Of a stretch of 14,847 nucleotides of DNA, positions 5,762-13,791 are shown in pieces. Position numbers and translations under genes: made by a program. How positions within the stretch are numbered: the stretch's first letter is position 1; each line of letters opens with the position of its first letter. Under the pieces are notes generated by a model. It was not told where the DNA came from, searched no databases, and saw only the letters and a program-made list of their open reading frames with translations. This DNA is from Eubacteriales bacterium (GTDB taxonomy: Bacteria; Bacillota; Clostridia; Christensenellales; UMGS416): the NCBI GenBank assembly GCA_028709505.1, contig JAQVWW010000001.1, positions 1 through 14,847 on the forward strand, written 5' to 3'.

Positions 5762-6985
5762 ATGTCCACTTCCTACGAAAGGCCTAAAAAAAGATATCAT
5801 ATTCGCCCCCGCTTCTATATTATGGCGGCGGTGATGCTGAGCTTGCTCATTTGGGGCGCTGTGGCGCTGGTGCGGCTGTTTTTGCCGCCCACGGTGCAGT
5901 GGGGCCGGCTGGATACCGATCAGGAAATTTCGGCGCTGGTGCTGCGCGACGAGACCATCGTGATGAGCCCCGAGCAGGCGCGTATTTTGTGCATTGCCGC
6001 CGAGGGCGAGATGGTGACGGCAAACACCACCATAGCGATGCTGTACAAATCCGGCTATAACGATAAGAACATGCAGAACCTCATCACGCTGCAGCAGAAG
6101 ATCAAAGACTATCAGGAGAACAACATACTGGCCAACGTCATCAACGCCGACCTGGGCACCGTAAACGCGCAGATCAACGCCAAGTTGGAGGAAATCCGCC
6201 AGTGCACCGCCGATGGGCAGACCGGCGCGCTGCTGGTCTACGAGCGGGAGCTCAAAGATCTGATGACGCACCGGCAGGGCCTGATGAAAGATATTACCAC
6301 CCCCGACGAATACCTGCAAAAGCTCTACGACCAGGAGACCGGCCTGCAGGCCAAGATAGACGAGACCCGTGTAGCCGCCACCGCGCCAGTGGACGGTTAC
6401 ATCAGCTATATTTTTGACGGGCTGGAAAACCAGCTGACGGTGGCCAACATTGCCAACATGACGCCCAAGGACGTGCTCAACCTGGAAAAACAGGTGCTGC
6501 GCGGCGATATCGTCGATTTTAGCTCGGGCCTGCGCGCCGCCGATCAGCCGCTGTGCCGTATTGTAAACGGCACGCACTGGTACGCGCTGGTGGTGATGAA
6601 CAAGGCCGAAAGCACGATGAGCGCCGGCGCCGTCTGCGATGTGACGTTCGACGGCATGACCGAACCGGTGCAGGCCAGCGTCGTCCACTACACGCAGGAG
6701 GGCAACCGCGTGCTGGCGGTGCTGGAGATGGACCAGGGCGCCCAAAGCATGACCGGATTAAGGCGTGTCGGCGGCCATGTGGGCCGCAGCGCTGAAGGGT
6801 TTAAGGTGCCGCTGACGGCGCTGGCGCAGACCGACGCGGGCATGGTGGTGCAGGTGCAGACGGGGCAGGGCCCCACCGCCGTGGATGTGGACGTGATGGC
6901 CAGCGACAGCCGCCACGCCATCGTCTCCGAGGCCAAGGGCAGCGGTGGTATCCTGACGGTAGGGCAGAGGATCATAAAACCATGA
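5762..6985 (+). CDS. HlyD-like membrane-anchored adaptor protein
   Basis: The 407-residue product has a basic cytoplasmic start, one membrane span at about 19-41, and then an outside region. That region splits into a first half-hairpin ending RDETIVM...EGEMVTANTTIAML (about 61-95), a long helical coiled-coil arm (about 100-205), and the return strand VAATAPVDGYISYIF. A C-terminal beta-rich part follows to residue 407. This layout is that of HlyD/membrane-fusion adaptors, which usually link an inner-membrane exporter to the outside. No exporter is encoded nearby, so its role may instead be linked to the division genes behind it; that is inference. ATG 5762 has GGGAG 6 nt upstream; a GTG at 5741 would add seven residues before it. 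The stop overlaps the yggS start (ATGA), showing translational coupling. Confidence 0.85.
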   Translation: MSTSYERPKKRYHIRPRFYIMAAVMLSLLIWGAVALVRLFLPPTVQWGRLDTDQEISALVLRDETIVMSPEQARILCIAAEGEMVTANTTIAMLYKSGYNDKNMQNLITLQQKIKDYQENNILANVINADLGTVNAQINAKLEEIRQCTADGQTGALLVYERELKDLMTHRQGLMKDITTPDEYLQKLYDQETGLQAKIDETRVAATAPVDGYISYIFDGLENQLTVANIANMTPKDVLNLEKQVLRGDIVDFSSGLRAADQPLCRIVNGTHWYALVVMNKAESTMSAGAVCDVTFDGMTEPVQASVVHYTQEGNRVLAVLEMDQGAQSMTGLRRVGGHVGRSAEGFKVPLTALAQTDAGMVVQVQTGQGPTAVDVDVMASDSRHAIVSEAKGSGGILTVGQRIIKP

Positions 6986-7662
6986 ACCGGATAGAAGAGA
7001 ACATCGGCCGCATCCGCGCCGTCATCGAGCAGGCGGCGGCGGTGGCCGGGCATACGTCGCGGGATATTACGCTGGTGGCCGTATCGAAGTTCGTCGATGC
7101 GCAGCGCATCGGCCAGGCGGTGGACGCCGGCCAGTTGGACTTTGGCGAAAACCGCGCCCAGGAGCTGCGCGATAAGCAGCCGCTGTTTCCCCAGTGCAGG
7201 TGGCACTTTGTTGGACAATTGCAGACCAACAAGGTAAAATATGTGGTGGGCAACGCCTGCCTGATTCAATCGGTGGACAGGCCCGCGCTGCTGCAGAGCA
7301 TCCAGCGCCTGGCCCAGCGCCAGGGCATCGTACAGGACGTCCTCATCGAAGTGAATATCGCCGGCGAAGCAGCCAAGGCCGGCGTGCCGCCCGACGGGCT
7401 TTTGGATTTGCTTTACCGCTGCCGGGATTGCCCCAACGTCCGGGCGCGGGGGCTGATGGTGGTGCCGCCGGCCGGGCCGGTAGAAAGCAGCCGTCGGTGG
7501 TTTATCGCCGCGCGAGAGCACTACGAAAAAGCCCGCGAACAGGGCTTCTCGCTGCATATTTTATCCATGGGGATGTCGCAGGATTATGACGTGGCCATCG
7601 AAGAGGGGGCCACGATGGTACGCGTGGGCAGCAGCATATTCGGCCCGCGGCAGGCCCGATAA
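6982..7662 (+). CDS. yggS: YggS/PLPBP family PLP-binding homeostasis protein
   Basis: The 226-residue product matches the family throughout: LVAVSKF with K36 as the PLP-linking lysine, FGENRAQE (54-61), HFVGQLQTNKVK, GLMVVPP, SMGMSQDYDVAIEEGATMVRVGSSIFGP at the C-terminus. It is a fold-type III, alanine-racemase-like single barrel. It has no known enzymatic activity but binds pyridoxal phosphate and controls free PLP and amino/keto-acid balance in the cytoplasm. It overlaps the preceding HlyD-like gene by 4 bp (ATGA), so it is translated by coupling. It is followed 12 nt later by sepF, the standard Firmicute order (ylmE-ylmF). The symbol ylmE would be the Bacillus name. Confidence 0.96.
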   Translation: MNRIEENIGRIRAVIEQAAAVAGHTSRDITLVAVSKFVDAQRIGQAVDAGQLDFGENRAQELRDKQPLFPQCRWHFVGQLQTNKVKYVVGNACLIQSVDRPALLQSIQRLAQRQGIVQDVLIEVNIAGEAAKAGVPPDGLLDLLYRCRDCPNVRARGLMVVPPAGPVESSRRWFIAAREHYEKAREQGFSLHILSMGMSQDYDVAIEEGATMVRVGSSIFGPRQAR

Positions 7663-7674
7663 GAGGAGGAACGG

Positions 7675-8313
7675 ATGGCGAATAAATTTGTGGGTGGATT
7701 CTTCAAGTTTCTCGGCTTGGAGGACACATCCCAAGGCGATTATGGCAACCAGGGCGAACGCGCGGCCGAGCCCGCCGCCCGAGGAAGGCAGGGCGACGGC
7801 CGCCCCGCCCCGCCGGCGGCCTATACCGGCCGCGAGCGCGGCTATGAACCCGCCGGCGGATTCTACCGCAGCGCCGACGACGGCCGCGCGCCGGTGCGCA
7901 AGCGCATGGACGATACGCCCGCCGGCGAGGCGGCAATACGCCCGGTGCGGCGAAACGACGATATGAGGGTGATTGGCATGCCACAGAACACGGCCCCGAT
8001 GGCGGGCGGAACCCCAATGCGTATGGTGGTGTATCAGCCCCAATCCTACGACGACACGCAGCGCATTATTGACGAGCTCAAGGCCAACCGCGCCATCATC
8101 ATCAACCTGGAGAACCTCAAGGTGGATGTGGCCCAGCGGGTGTTGGACTTTATTTCGGGCGCCGTCTACGCGCTGGACGGCAACGTGCGCAAAATTTCCC
8201 GCGGGATTTTTCTTGTGGCGCCGCCCAACGTGGATATTTCAGGCAATTTCATCAACAACCTGCCGGCCAACTTCAGGGGCACCGGATATTTTAACGTGCC
8301 CAAAAGAGATTGA
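7675..8313 (+). CDS. sepF: Cell division protein SepF with a long disordered linker
   Basis: The 212-residue protein starts with an amphipathic membrane-binding helix, MANKFVGGFFKFLGLED. It then has about 95 residues of Gly/Arg/Pro/Ala-rich low complexity, and a SepF core from about 115 to 190. Core motifs are QRIIDELKANRAIIINLENL, QRVLDFISGAVYALDGNVRKIS and IFLVAPPNVDISG. SepF binds FtsZ, curves or bundles filaments and tethers them to the membrane alongside or in place of FtsA. The usual length is about 150 residues, so the linker is expanded. Start ATG 7675 follows a strong GAGGAGG at 5 nt. The next gene's GAGGG ribosome binding site overlaps its stop codon region. Confidence 0.96.
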   Translation: MANKFVGGFFKFLGLEDTSQGDYGNQGERAAEPAARGRQGDGRPAPPAAYTGRERGYEPAGGFYRSADDGRAPVRKRMDDTPAGEAAIRPVRRNDDMRVIGMPQNTAPMAGGTPMRMVVYQPQSYDDTQRIIDELKANRAIIINLENLKVDVAQRVLDFISGAVYALDGNVRKISRGIFLVAPPNVDISGNFINNLPANFRGTGYFNVPKRD

Positions 8314-8321
8314 GGGCCGCT

Positions 8322-8615
8322 ATGCAGACATTGACGACACTGACCCACTACATCTTCGAGATCACGCTGTGGGCGATCAACGCCTATGCCACCGTCATCG
8401 TGCTCAGCGCGCTGTGCAGCTGGTTTTTGCCGCCGTATAACCGGTTTATGCGGCTGCTCAACCGCGTGACCGATCCCATCCTAAGCCCGTTTCGACTGCT
8501 GCAGAGCCGGCTGTTCACCACCGGCATGCGGATGGATTTTTCGCCTGTTTTCGCCATTATCGCGCTGCAGATTGTTTCGCGGCTGCTGGTGATGCTATAC
8601 GGTTGGTTATTCTAA
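8322..8615 (+). CDS. YggT family membrane protein
   Basis: The 97-residue protein has two membrane spans (about 14-36 and 72-95) around the family motif PPYNRFMRLLNRVTDPILSPFR (37-58), which is the YggT/YlmG signature of P.N....L..VTDPIL.PFR. The family is involved in division-site and nucleoid or plastid membrane organisation; exact function is unsettled. It is ylmG of the Bacillus ylm cluster. ATG 8322 is preferred over TTG 8310 because GAGGG lies 5 nt before it and family members start close to here. Stop to the ylmH start is 3 nt. Confidence 0.92.
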   Translation: MQTLTTLTHYIFEITLWAINAYATVIVLSALCSWFLPPYNRFMRLLNRVTDPILSPFRLLQSRLFTTGMRMDFSPVFAIIALQIVSRLLVMLYGWLF

Positions 8616-8618
8616 AGT

Positions 8619-9361
8619 ATGGCTGCTGATCAGGAACCGCGCGTCCGGTGGGAGGACTTGCTGCGGCGCGCCAAAGGGCGGGGCGTCACCGTCTACACGC
8701 GATTTTTAGACCCGGCCCAGGCTCTAATGCACTGGCTGGGCTGGCGGCGGCATACGGCGTGCCGGTGCGCCTGTACGGCGGCTATGACGGCGCCGAGCGC
8801 TGCGTGGCGGCGTTGCTGGGCGGCGAAGACGACGCGGATATGCCCGTCGAAGCGCTGCAGATAACCTGGAACGGTCGGTTTGATACGCTGGCCCACCGCG
8901 ATATTTTGGGCGCGCTGATGCACATGGGCCTGGGTCGCGACAGCTTTGGCGACATCGTAGAGCAGGAAGGCCAGGCGCTGGTATGGGTGCACCGGGACTT
9001 GGCCGGCTACGTGCAGGAAAACCTGTGCCAAATCGGCCGCGCAGCGGTGCACATCCGCCGGGCCCAGGGCGCCGCTTTACAGCCGCCGGCGCGTAACGTA
9101 ACGACCGTGACGGCCACCGTGGCGTCGCTGCGGCTGGATGCGCTGCTGGGCATTGCCTACGGCATCTCGCGGGAGAAAGCCGCCCAGGCTATTCGCGCCG
9201 GGCTGGTCAAGCTCAACCACGTGCAGCAGCTGCACTGCGACGCGCAGGTGCAGCAGGGGGCGGTGCTGTCCTTTCGCGGCAAGGGCCGCGCGGTGCTGGA
9301 GAAGGTGGGGGGCGTTTCGCGCAAGGGGCGCTTGTTTGTGGAGATTCAACGCTATATTTGA
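8619..9361 (+). pseudogene. ylmH: YlmH-type S4-domain RNA-binding protein, split by a frameshift
   Basis: Two overlapping frames together give one YlmH protein of about 247 residues. The first frame (from ATG 8619) encodes the N-terminus with LLRRAKGRGVTVYTRFLDPAQA; FLDP is family-conserved. Another frame carries the rest from about 8726: NALAGLAAAYGVPVRLYGGYDGAER, then LGALMHMGLGRDSFGDI and an S4 domain (VASLRLDALLGIAYGISREKA and GLVKLNHVQ) to the stop at 9359. One missing base between about 8722 and 8726 would explain the switch. It could be a sequencing or assembly error, or a real inactivation. Outside this point the gene looks intact. YlmH acts in ribosome rescue or ribosome quality control in Bacillus. 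The ATG lies 3 nt after the yggT stop without a Shine-Dalgarno, suggesting coupled translation. Confidence 0.85.
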
Positions 9362-9376
9362 CGGGAGAGAGCTGCT

Positions 9377-10060
9377 ATGGGCATTACGTCACGGGAGATT
9401 CGGGAAAAGAAGTTCCGTACCACGTCGTTTCATAACTACCGGGGCGAGGAGATTGACGACTTTTTGGATCACATCGGCCGGGAGGTAGACACGCTCAACG
9501 AAACCGTCGCCCAGCAGAGCGCCACCATCGAGGCGCTGCAGGGCAAGCTCAGCGCGCTGCAGCAGATGGAAGCGACGATGAAGGAGGCGGTCAGCGCCGC
9601 CCGCAACACCGCCGACGAGGTGGTACAGGCCGCCCGCAAGAGCGCCGACGACATGCTGGAGAGCGCCCGGCGCAGCGCCGCGCAGACGCAGGCCGACGCA
9701 CACAAGGCCGCCGAACACGAGGTAAACGTCGCCCGGGAGAAGGCCAGGGGTATCCTAACCGACGCCCAGGCCCAGGCGGGTATTACAAAGCTGGACGGCG
9801 AAAACCAGCTGCGCGCCACGCAAAACCAGGCCGAGAGCCTCAAGCAGGACATGCGCTTTATCAAGCGCCGCGTGGCCGACCTGCTCAAGGACGTGCTGGG
9901 CCAGATAGAGGACGCGCTGCCCGAAGACGTGCAGCCCGAGACGCTGGATAAAATCCGCCAGGATACCCGCGAGCTGCCCCGCATCACGATGGAACGCGCC
10001 CCGCGGCTGGACGAGCTGGATTTATTAAAAACCCAGCGCATCTCGCTGGACTTGGATTAG
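9377..10060 (+). CDS. divIVA: DivIVA-domain coiled-coil protein
   Basis: The 227-residue protein starts with a DivIVA domain: MGITSREIREKKFRTTSFHNYRGEEIDDFLD, where KKFRT and EEIDDFLDHI match the family's KEF...EVDEFLD. It then has long heptad-type coiled coils (about 40-185), rich in alanine, glutamate and arginine. It ends in a short acidic tail with LDELDLLKTQRISLDLD. DivIVA self-assembles at negatively curved membrane, at the septum and poles, and recruits division or wall machinery. ATG 9377 follows GGGAGAG about 7 nt upstream, 15 nt after the ylmH stop. It is the last gene of the division cluster, as in Bacillus, and is closed by a terminator. Confidence 0.93.
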   Translation: MGITSREIREKKFRTTSFHNYRGEEIDDFLDHIGREVDTLNETVAQQSATIEALQGKLSALQQMEATMKEAVSAARNTADEVVQAARKSADDMLESARRSAAQTQADAHKAAEHEVNVAREKARGILTDAQAQAGITKLDGENQLRATQNQAESLKQDMRFIKRRVADLLKDVLGQIEDALPEDVQPETLDKIRQDTRELPRITMERAPRLDELDLLKTQRISLDLD

Positions 10061-10086
10061 CACGATTCAAAAACCTATAAATATTC

Positions 10087-10116
10087 GGAAAAAACGGCGT
10101 CTGCGCCGTTTTTTTG
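10087..10116 (+). terminator. Intrinsic terminator of the division cluster
   Basis: CGGCG-TCTG-CGCCG (10095-10099 with 10104-10108) is extended outward by A-T pairs and followed by seven T residues from 10109. It lies 26 nt past the divIVA stop. Confidence 0.92.
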
Positions 10117-10128
10117 TTAGAACTGCAA

Positions 10129-10137
10129 TGATATAAT
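10129..10137 (+). promoter_or_regulatory. Extended -10 promoter of the MoxR operon
   Basis: TGATATAAT (TG at 10129-10130, TATAAT at 10132-10137) is an extended -10. The -35 region is just the terminator T-tract, so the promoter would rely on the TG element. Start near 10144 leaves a leader of about 50 nt before ATG 10195. Confidence 0.65.
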
Positions 10138-10194
10138 AGGATATATTTGTCGACAATTTTGTTTGTTCCATATAAAAAGCAAGGGGGACCCGAT

Positions 10195-11151
10195 ATGCAC
10201 GCGGAAAATGCGGCCCGGATTGCCACTTCCATCCGGGAAAATATTGCCAAAGTGGTGGTAGGGCGCACAGAGACGGTGGACTTTATGCTGGTGGCGCTGT
10301 TGGCCGGCGGCCATGTGCTGCTGGAGGACGTGCCCGGCACCGGCAAGACGCTGCTGGCCCGGTCGGTGGCCCGATCGATGGATATGGAGTTTCGCCGCAT
10401 CCAGTTCACGCCCGACCTGCTGCCGTCGGACGTGACCGGCATGAGCATCTACAGCCAGAAGAGCGGCGAGTTTGAATTCAAGCCCGGCCCGGTGTTCGCC
10501 AACATCGTGCTGGCCGACGAAATCAACCGCGCCACGCCCCGCAGCCAGGCGGCACTGCTGGAATGCATGGAGGAGCAGCAAGTGACCGCCGACGGCGTCA
10601 CGTACCGGCTGCCCACGCCGTTTTTGGTGGTGGCCACGCAAAACCCGGTGGAAACCCAGGGCACCTTTCCGTTGCCTGAGGCGCAGCTGGATCGCTTTTT
10701 GCTCAAGCTGCGCATGGGCTATCCCACCACCGACGAAGGCGAAGGCATCCTGCGCCGCTTTTTAAACGACGACCCGATGGCACGTTTAAGCGCCGTGGCC
10801 GGCGCCCAGGACATGTGCGTCGCCCGCCAGGCGGTGCGCGACGTGGTTATCGTACCGGCGCTGCTTACGTACATGGTGCGGCTGGTGGAGGCCACGCGCG
10901 CGGCGCCCGACGTGCTGCTGGGCGCCAGCCCCCGCGCATCGCTGGCGCTGATGCGTGCCGCCCAGGCCTACGCCATCCTGCAGGGCCGCGATCATCTGCT
11001 GCCCGACGACATCAAGGCCGTGGCCCAGCCGGTGCTGGCGCACCGCATCATCTGCCGCAACCAGTTTGGCGGCGGCGGCCGCGCGGCGGATCACGTGGTG
11101 CAGCAGGCGCTTTCGCAGGTGCCGGTACCCACCGAAGAGCTGGAGGACTAG
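10195..11151 (+). CDS. MoxR-family AAA+ ATPase
   Basis: The 318-residue protein has the MoxR core: Walker A EDVPGTGKT (44-52), Walker B VLADEIN (105-111), sensor-1 region ATQNP (147-151), QGTFPLPEAQLDRF (155-168), and a C-terminal lid with GASPRASLALMRAAQA. MoxR ATPases act as chaperone-like factors that help assemble or activate partner proteins, usually encoded with a DUF58 protein, as here. The start is ATG 10195, with AAGGGGG 7 nt upstream, rather than the TTG at 10147 in the same frame. The stop is separated by 2 nt from the GTG of the DUF58 gene, so the pair is coupled. Confidence 0.95.
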   Translation: MHAENAARIATSIRENIAKVVVGRTETVDFMLVALLAGGHVLLEDVPGTGKTLLARSVARSMDMEFRRIQFTPDLLPSDVTGMSIYSQKSGEFEFKPGPVFANIVLADEINRATPRSQAALLECMEEQQVTADGVTYRLPTPFLVVATQNPVETQGTFPLPEAQLDRFLLKLRMGYPTTDEGEGILRRFLNDDPMARLSAVAGAQDMCVARQAVRDVVIVPALLTYMVRLVEATRAAPDVLLGASPRASLALMRAAQAYAILQGRDHLLPDDIKAVAQPVLAHRIICRNQFGGGGRAADHVVQQALSQVPVPTEELED

Positions 11152-11153
11152 CT

Positions 11154-12242
11154 GTGAACATTGTCTGGATTATGGCGGTGGCGCTGGGCATCGCCGCCAT
11201 ACAGGTGGCGGTGTACCGATGGATGGGCCCTAAAAAAATCACCTACCAGCGCTACTTTTCCCAGAATGCCGTGTATGAGGGCGATAAGATACGGATGATT
11301 GAAGTGCTGGGCAACATGAAGCTGCTGCCCATGCCGTGGATTCGCCTGGAGGCGCGCATATCGCCCAACCTGAGCTTTAAAAACCAGGATGATTTGCGCA
11401 TCAGCGGCGATTTTTACCACCACAGCGTCTTTTCGATGGGGCCGTACCAGCGCATCACGCGCACGCATGAGATCACGTGCCGCAAGCGGGGCTGTTACCA
11501 GATGGACGCCGTGTCGCTGACCTGCGGCGATATGTTCGGCTTTGCCAACGTAAGCCAGGCCCGCCACGTGGGGCTGGAGGTGCTGGTATACCCGCCGATA
11601 CAAGATTTCCGCGTGCTGCAGGTGCCGTCGCGCCGCTGGCAGGGCGACGCCGTGGTCAAGCGCTATATCGAGCCGGATCCGTTCCTCGTCAACGGCATAC
11701 GCGATTATCGCCCCGGCGACGGCGTGCGCGACGTGCATTGGGCGGCTACCGCCCGCATGAACCAGCTGATGGTCAAAACCCACGACTATACCGCCAGCCC
11801 GAAGCTTTATCTGCTGGTCAACGTGCAGCGCCACGAGGACCAGTGGGACGACTTAACCGAAGATCAGCACGGGCCCATCGAGGAGCTGCTGTCGCTGTGC
11901 GCCACGTATGCCGCCTGGGCGCGGGGCAACGGCGTCGAGACGGCGCTGCGCTGCAACGCCCGGCAGAACATACTGGACGATACGCGGCTGGAAGTGGATT
12001 TTGGCGGCGGCGACGGGCATTTCCACCAGCTGATGGCCACGCTGGCTCGGATAAAAATATTGCGCCGGCGCAGTTTTTCTTCGTTTTTGGATGAAGAAAT
12101 TCTGCCGTCGGGCGTTTCCGGCGCCGATATCGTCATACTATCCTGCTATTGGTCGCCCAGCCTGGAGGAGCGGGCCAACCGGCTGCGCGCGCTGGGCAAT
12201 TCGGTTACCTGGAGGGGGGCGCGGCATGAGACTGTGGCATAA
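11154..12242 (+). CDS. DUF58-domain protein
   Basis: The 362-residue protein has one N-terminal membrane span (about 3-20), then an outside or peripheral beta-rich region. The DUF58 signature IRDYRPGDGVRDVHWAATARMNQLMVK falls at residues 182-208. A von Willebrand A-like fold follows (KLYLLVNVQ, then VSGADIVILSCYW). DUF58 proteins are the standard partner of MoxR ATPases; their molecular role is not established. The start GTG 11154 lies 7 nt after GGAGG in the end of the MoxR gene; the in-frame ATG 11172 would lose six residues of the membrane span. The gene overlaps the next start by 17 bp, showing close coupling. Confidence 0.92.
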   Translation: MNIVWIMAVALGIAAIQVAVYRWMGPKKITYQRYFSQNAVYEGDKIRMIEVLGNMKLLPMPWIRLEARISPNLSFKNQDDLRISGDFYHHSVFSMGPYQRITRTHEITCRKRGCYQMDAVSLTCGDMFGFANVSQARHVGLEVLVYPPIQDFRVLQVPSRRWQGDAVVKRYIEPDPFLVNGIRDYRPGDGVRDVHWAATARMNQLMVKTHDYTASPKLYLLVNVQRHEDQWDDLTEDQHGPIEELLSLCATYAAWARGNGVETALRCNARQNILDDTRLEVDFGGGDGHFHQLMATLARIKILRRRSFSSFLDEEILPSGVSGADIVILSCYWSPSLEERANRLRALGNSVTWRGARHETVA

Positions 12243-13509
12243 ACTGGTGCTGGCGCTGAACTGGACGCTACCGGCGTCGGCGTTTTTGGCGCTCTCGGCG
12301 CTGCGCAAGGGCTGGGCGCTGCCCGGCTGCTGGATATTCCTGCTGGGCTTTGTGCTGGCCGGAGTGTGGGGGATGGCGGTATCGCTGCTGCCGGGTAAAA
12401 AGCTGGCGGCACTGCGCATCGTGCTGTCTTTTGCCGGCGGCGGTCTGCTGCTGGTGATGCCGGGATTGCCGGTGGCGCTGGCCGGCCGGCTTATCTGCGC
12501 TCCCATCGCCGGCGCGCTGGCGGTGGTGGTGACCAGGGCCTGTTCGCAGCCCCGGGAGAAGGCTTTTCCCACCGTCGCCGTGGTGCTGCAGGTCGCCTGC
12601 TTTGCCGGCGGCTACACGCTGGTGTGGATGCTGGGTATATCGGCCCAGGACCCGACGCTGCAGCGCAATCTGGTGTTTTTATCCCAGTGCGGCCTGGTGT
12701 GGCTGGTGCTCAACATCATGGTGCTGGGCGGGCAGGCCATCCGCCGCTCGGCCCGCGTGGTGCCGGGGCAGCGACCGTCGGCGTCGTTTTGGCGGCGCGG
12801 TGTGTTGTTCGTTACCGTATATCTGGTGCTGGTGCTGGTCATCGGGTTTTTTCCGTCGCTCAACAGCGCCGTCACGCGCGGCCTGCGCTGGCTGTTCGCG
12901 GCGATAGTAGACTTGTGGAACCGGCTTTTCCCCACCGAAATAGGCGAATGGACGGTGCCGCAGGTATCGGCCAGCGCCGGCCCCGGCGGCATTATCGTCA
13001 AGGAAAGCGACCCCACCGTGGCCAACATCATCTTTTTCACCATCGCCTTTGCCAACCTGGCCTTCTGGACGGTGGTGCTCATCCGCTTTATCATCCGCCG
13101 GCTGCCCCAATGGCTGGCGCGGCTGCAAAGCGTATTGCAACGCTTTTTTAAAGGGTGGAAAGAGCAGCCCGACGGCTTCGACGACGCCAGCGAGAACCTG
13201 TTCAGCTGGGACGCCGTGCGCCAGAGCGCCGGCGACGCCGTACGGCGCATGGCCCGCCGGCTGCGCCGGCCCAAGCGACTCTCCGACTGTGCCGACAACA
13301 CCGAGCGCATCCGCCTGCTGTACCAGCGCTATCTGCAGCGGCAGAAGAAGGCGCAGAAGCTGGACAGGAGCCGCACGCCGCTGGAGGAGGCCGGCGCCGC
13401 CGACAGCCCGGGCGTTCGGCAGCTGGCGCAGGAATATTCGCGGGCCCGTTACGAGGAAAAAGAGCCCGACGACGCGGCCATCGCCCGGCTGGGCGAGATG
13501 AGAAAATAA
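12226..13509 (+). CDS. Polytopic membrane protein with a DUF4129-like C-terminus, MoxR/DUF58 partner
   Basis: The 427-residue protein begins with about six to seven membrane spans (roughly 9-26, 33-53, 62-88, 93-105, 115-138, 147-168, 190-209). An external loop with GPGGIIVKESDP follows, then a further span at 268-291. The C-terminal part (about 300-427) is basic and cytoplasmic. It holds NTERIRLLYQRYLQRQKK...TPLEEAG and AQEYSRARYEE, which resemble the DUF4129 tail of TgpA-type transglutaminases. No transglutaminase catalytic Cys-His-Asp core is visible between the spans. The domain call is by pattern only and moderate. ATG 12226 has GGAGGGG about 9 nt upstream, inside the DUF58 gene. It is the last gene of the operon before a strong terminator. 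Confidence 0.72.
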   Translation: MRLWHKLVLALNWTLPASAFLALSALRKGWALPGCWIFLLGFVLAGVWGMAVSLLPGKKLAALRIVLSFAGGGLLLVMPGLPVALAGRLICAPIAGALAVVVTRACSQPREKAFPTVAVVLQVACFAGGYTLVWMLGISAQDPTLQRNLVFLSQCGLVWLVLNIMVLGGQAIRRSARVVPGQRPSASFWRRGVLFVTVYLVLVLVIGFFPSLNSAVTRGLRWLFAAIVDLWNRLFPTEIGEWTVPQVSASAGPGGIIVKESDPTVANIIFFTIAFANLAFWTVVLIRFIIRRLPQWLARLQSVLQRFFKGWKEQPDGFDDASENLFSWDAVRQSAGDAVRRMARRLRRPKRLSDCADNTERIRLLYQRYLQRQKKAQKLDRSRTPLEEAGAADSPGVRQLAQEYSRARYEEKEPDDAAIARLGEMRK

Positions 13510-13516
13510 CGGCTGG

Positions 13517-13558
13517 GCGGCGGGCGGGCCGAAGCTTCGCCCGCCGCGCTGCTTTTTT
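13517..13558 (+). terminator. Intrinsic terminator of the MoxR operon
   Basis: GCGGCGGGCG/CGCCCGCCGC (13517-13526 with 13538-13547) is a perfect 10-bp stem with an 11-nt loop that contains GAAGCTTC. Six T residues follow at 13553-13558. It lies 7 nt past the stop codon. Confidence 0.95.
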
Positions 13559-13664
13559 GGGCCGCCACCGGACCGCGGCGCGGGCCCGATGCCTTCGGAC
13601 GGCTAAAAACGGGATGCCATGATTTGTCAGGGCGCTTGCGTGCCGGCGCGGGCGCCTGCAATCG

Positions 13665-13673
13665 TGATATAAT
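13665..13673 (+). promoter_or_regulatory. Extended -10 promoter of uvrC
   Basis: TGATATAAT at 13665-13673 is identical to the MoxR operon's extended -10. No good -35 lies 16-18 nt upstream. Predicted start near 13680 gives a leader of about 110 nt to ATG 13792. No SOS (LexA) box was recognised near it. Confidence 0.65.
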
Positions 13674-13791
13674 ATTCTCAAAGCGGTAAAGCGGCGTAGC
13701 CGTCTGCCAGCCGCGCCGTGGTGTTTCGCCTGGTTTTGCGTCTGCAGCCGCGGCGTCCCCATACGATACGAATTTTACCAAGGAGGAACCC

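Noticed and set aside
8702..8712. Programmed -1 frameshift at A-TTT-TTA in ylmH
   Set aside because: Slipping here would lose the conserved FLDP, which lies downstream in the first frame, and the heptamer does not fit X-XXY-YYZ. The frame change must occur later, near 8722-8726, where no slippery site is seen.
10815..11153. Upstream extension of the DUF58 open frame inside the MoxR gene
   Set aside because: It overlaps the MoxR coding sequence in another frame. The GTG at 11154 has a good ribosome binding site and begins the membrane span.
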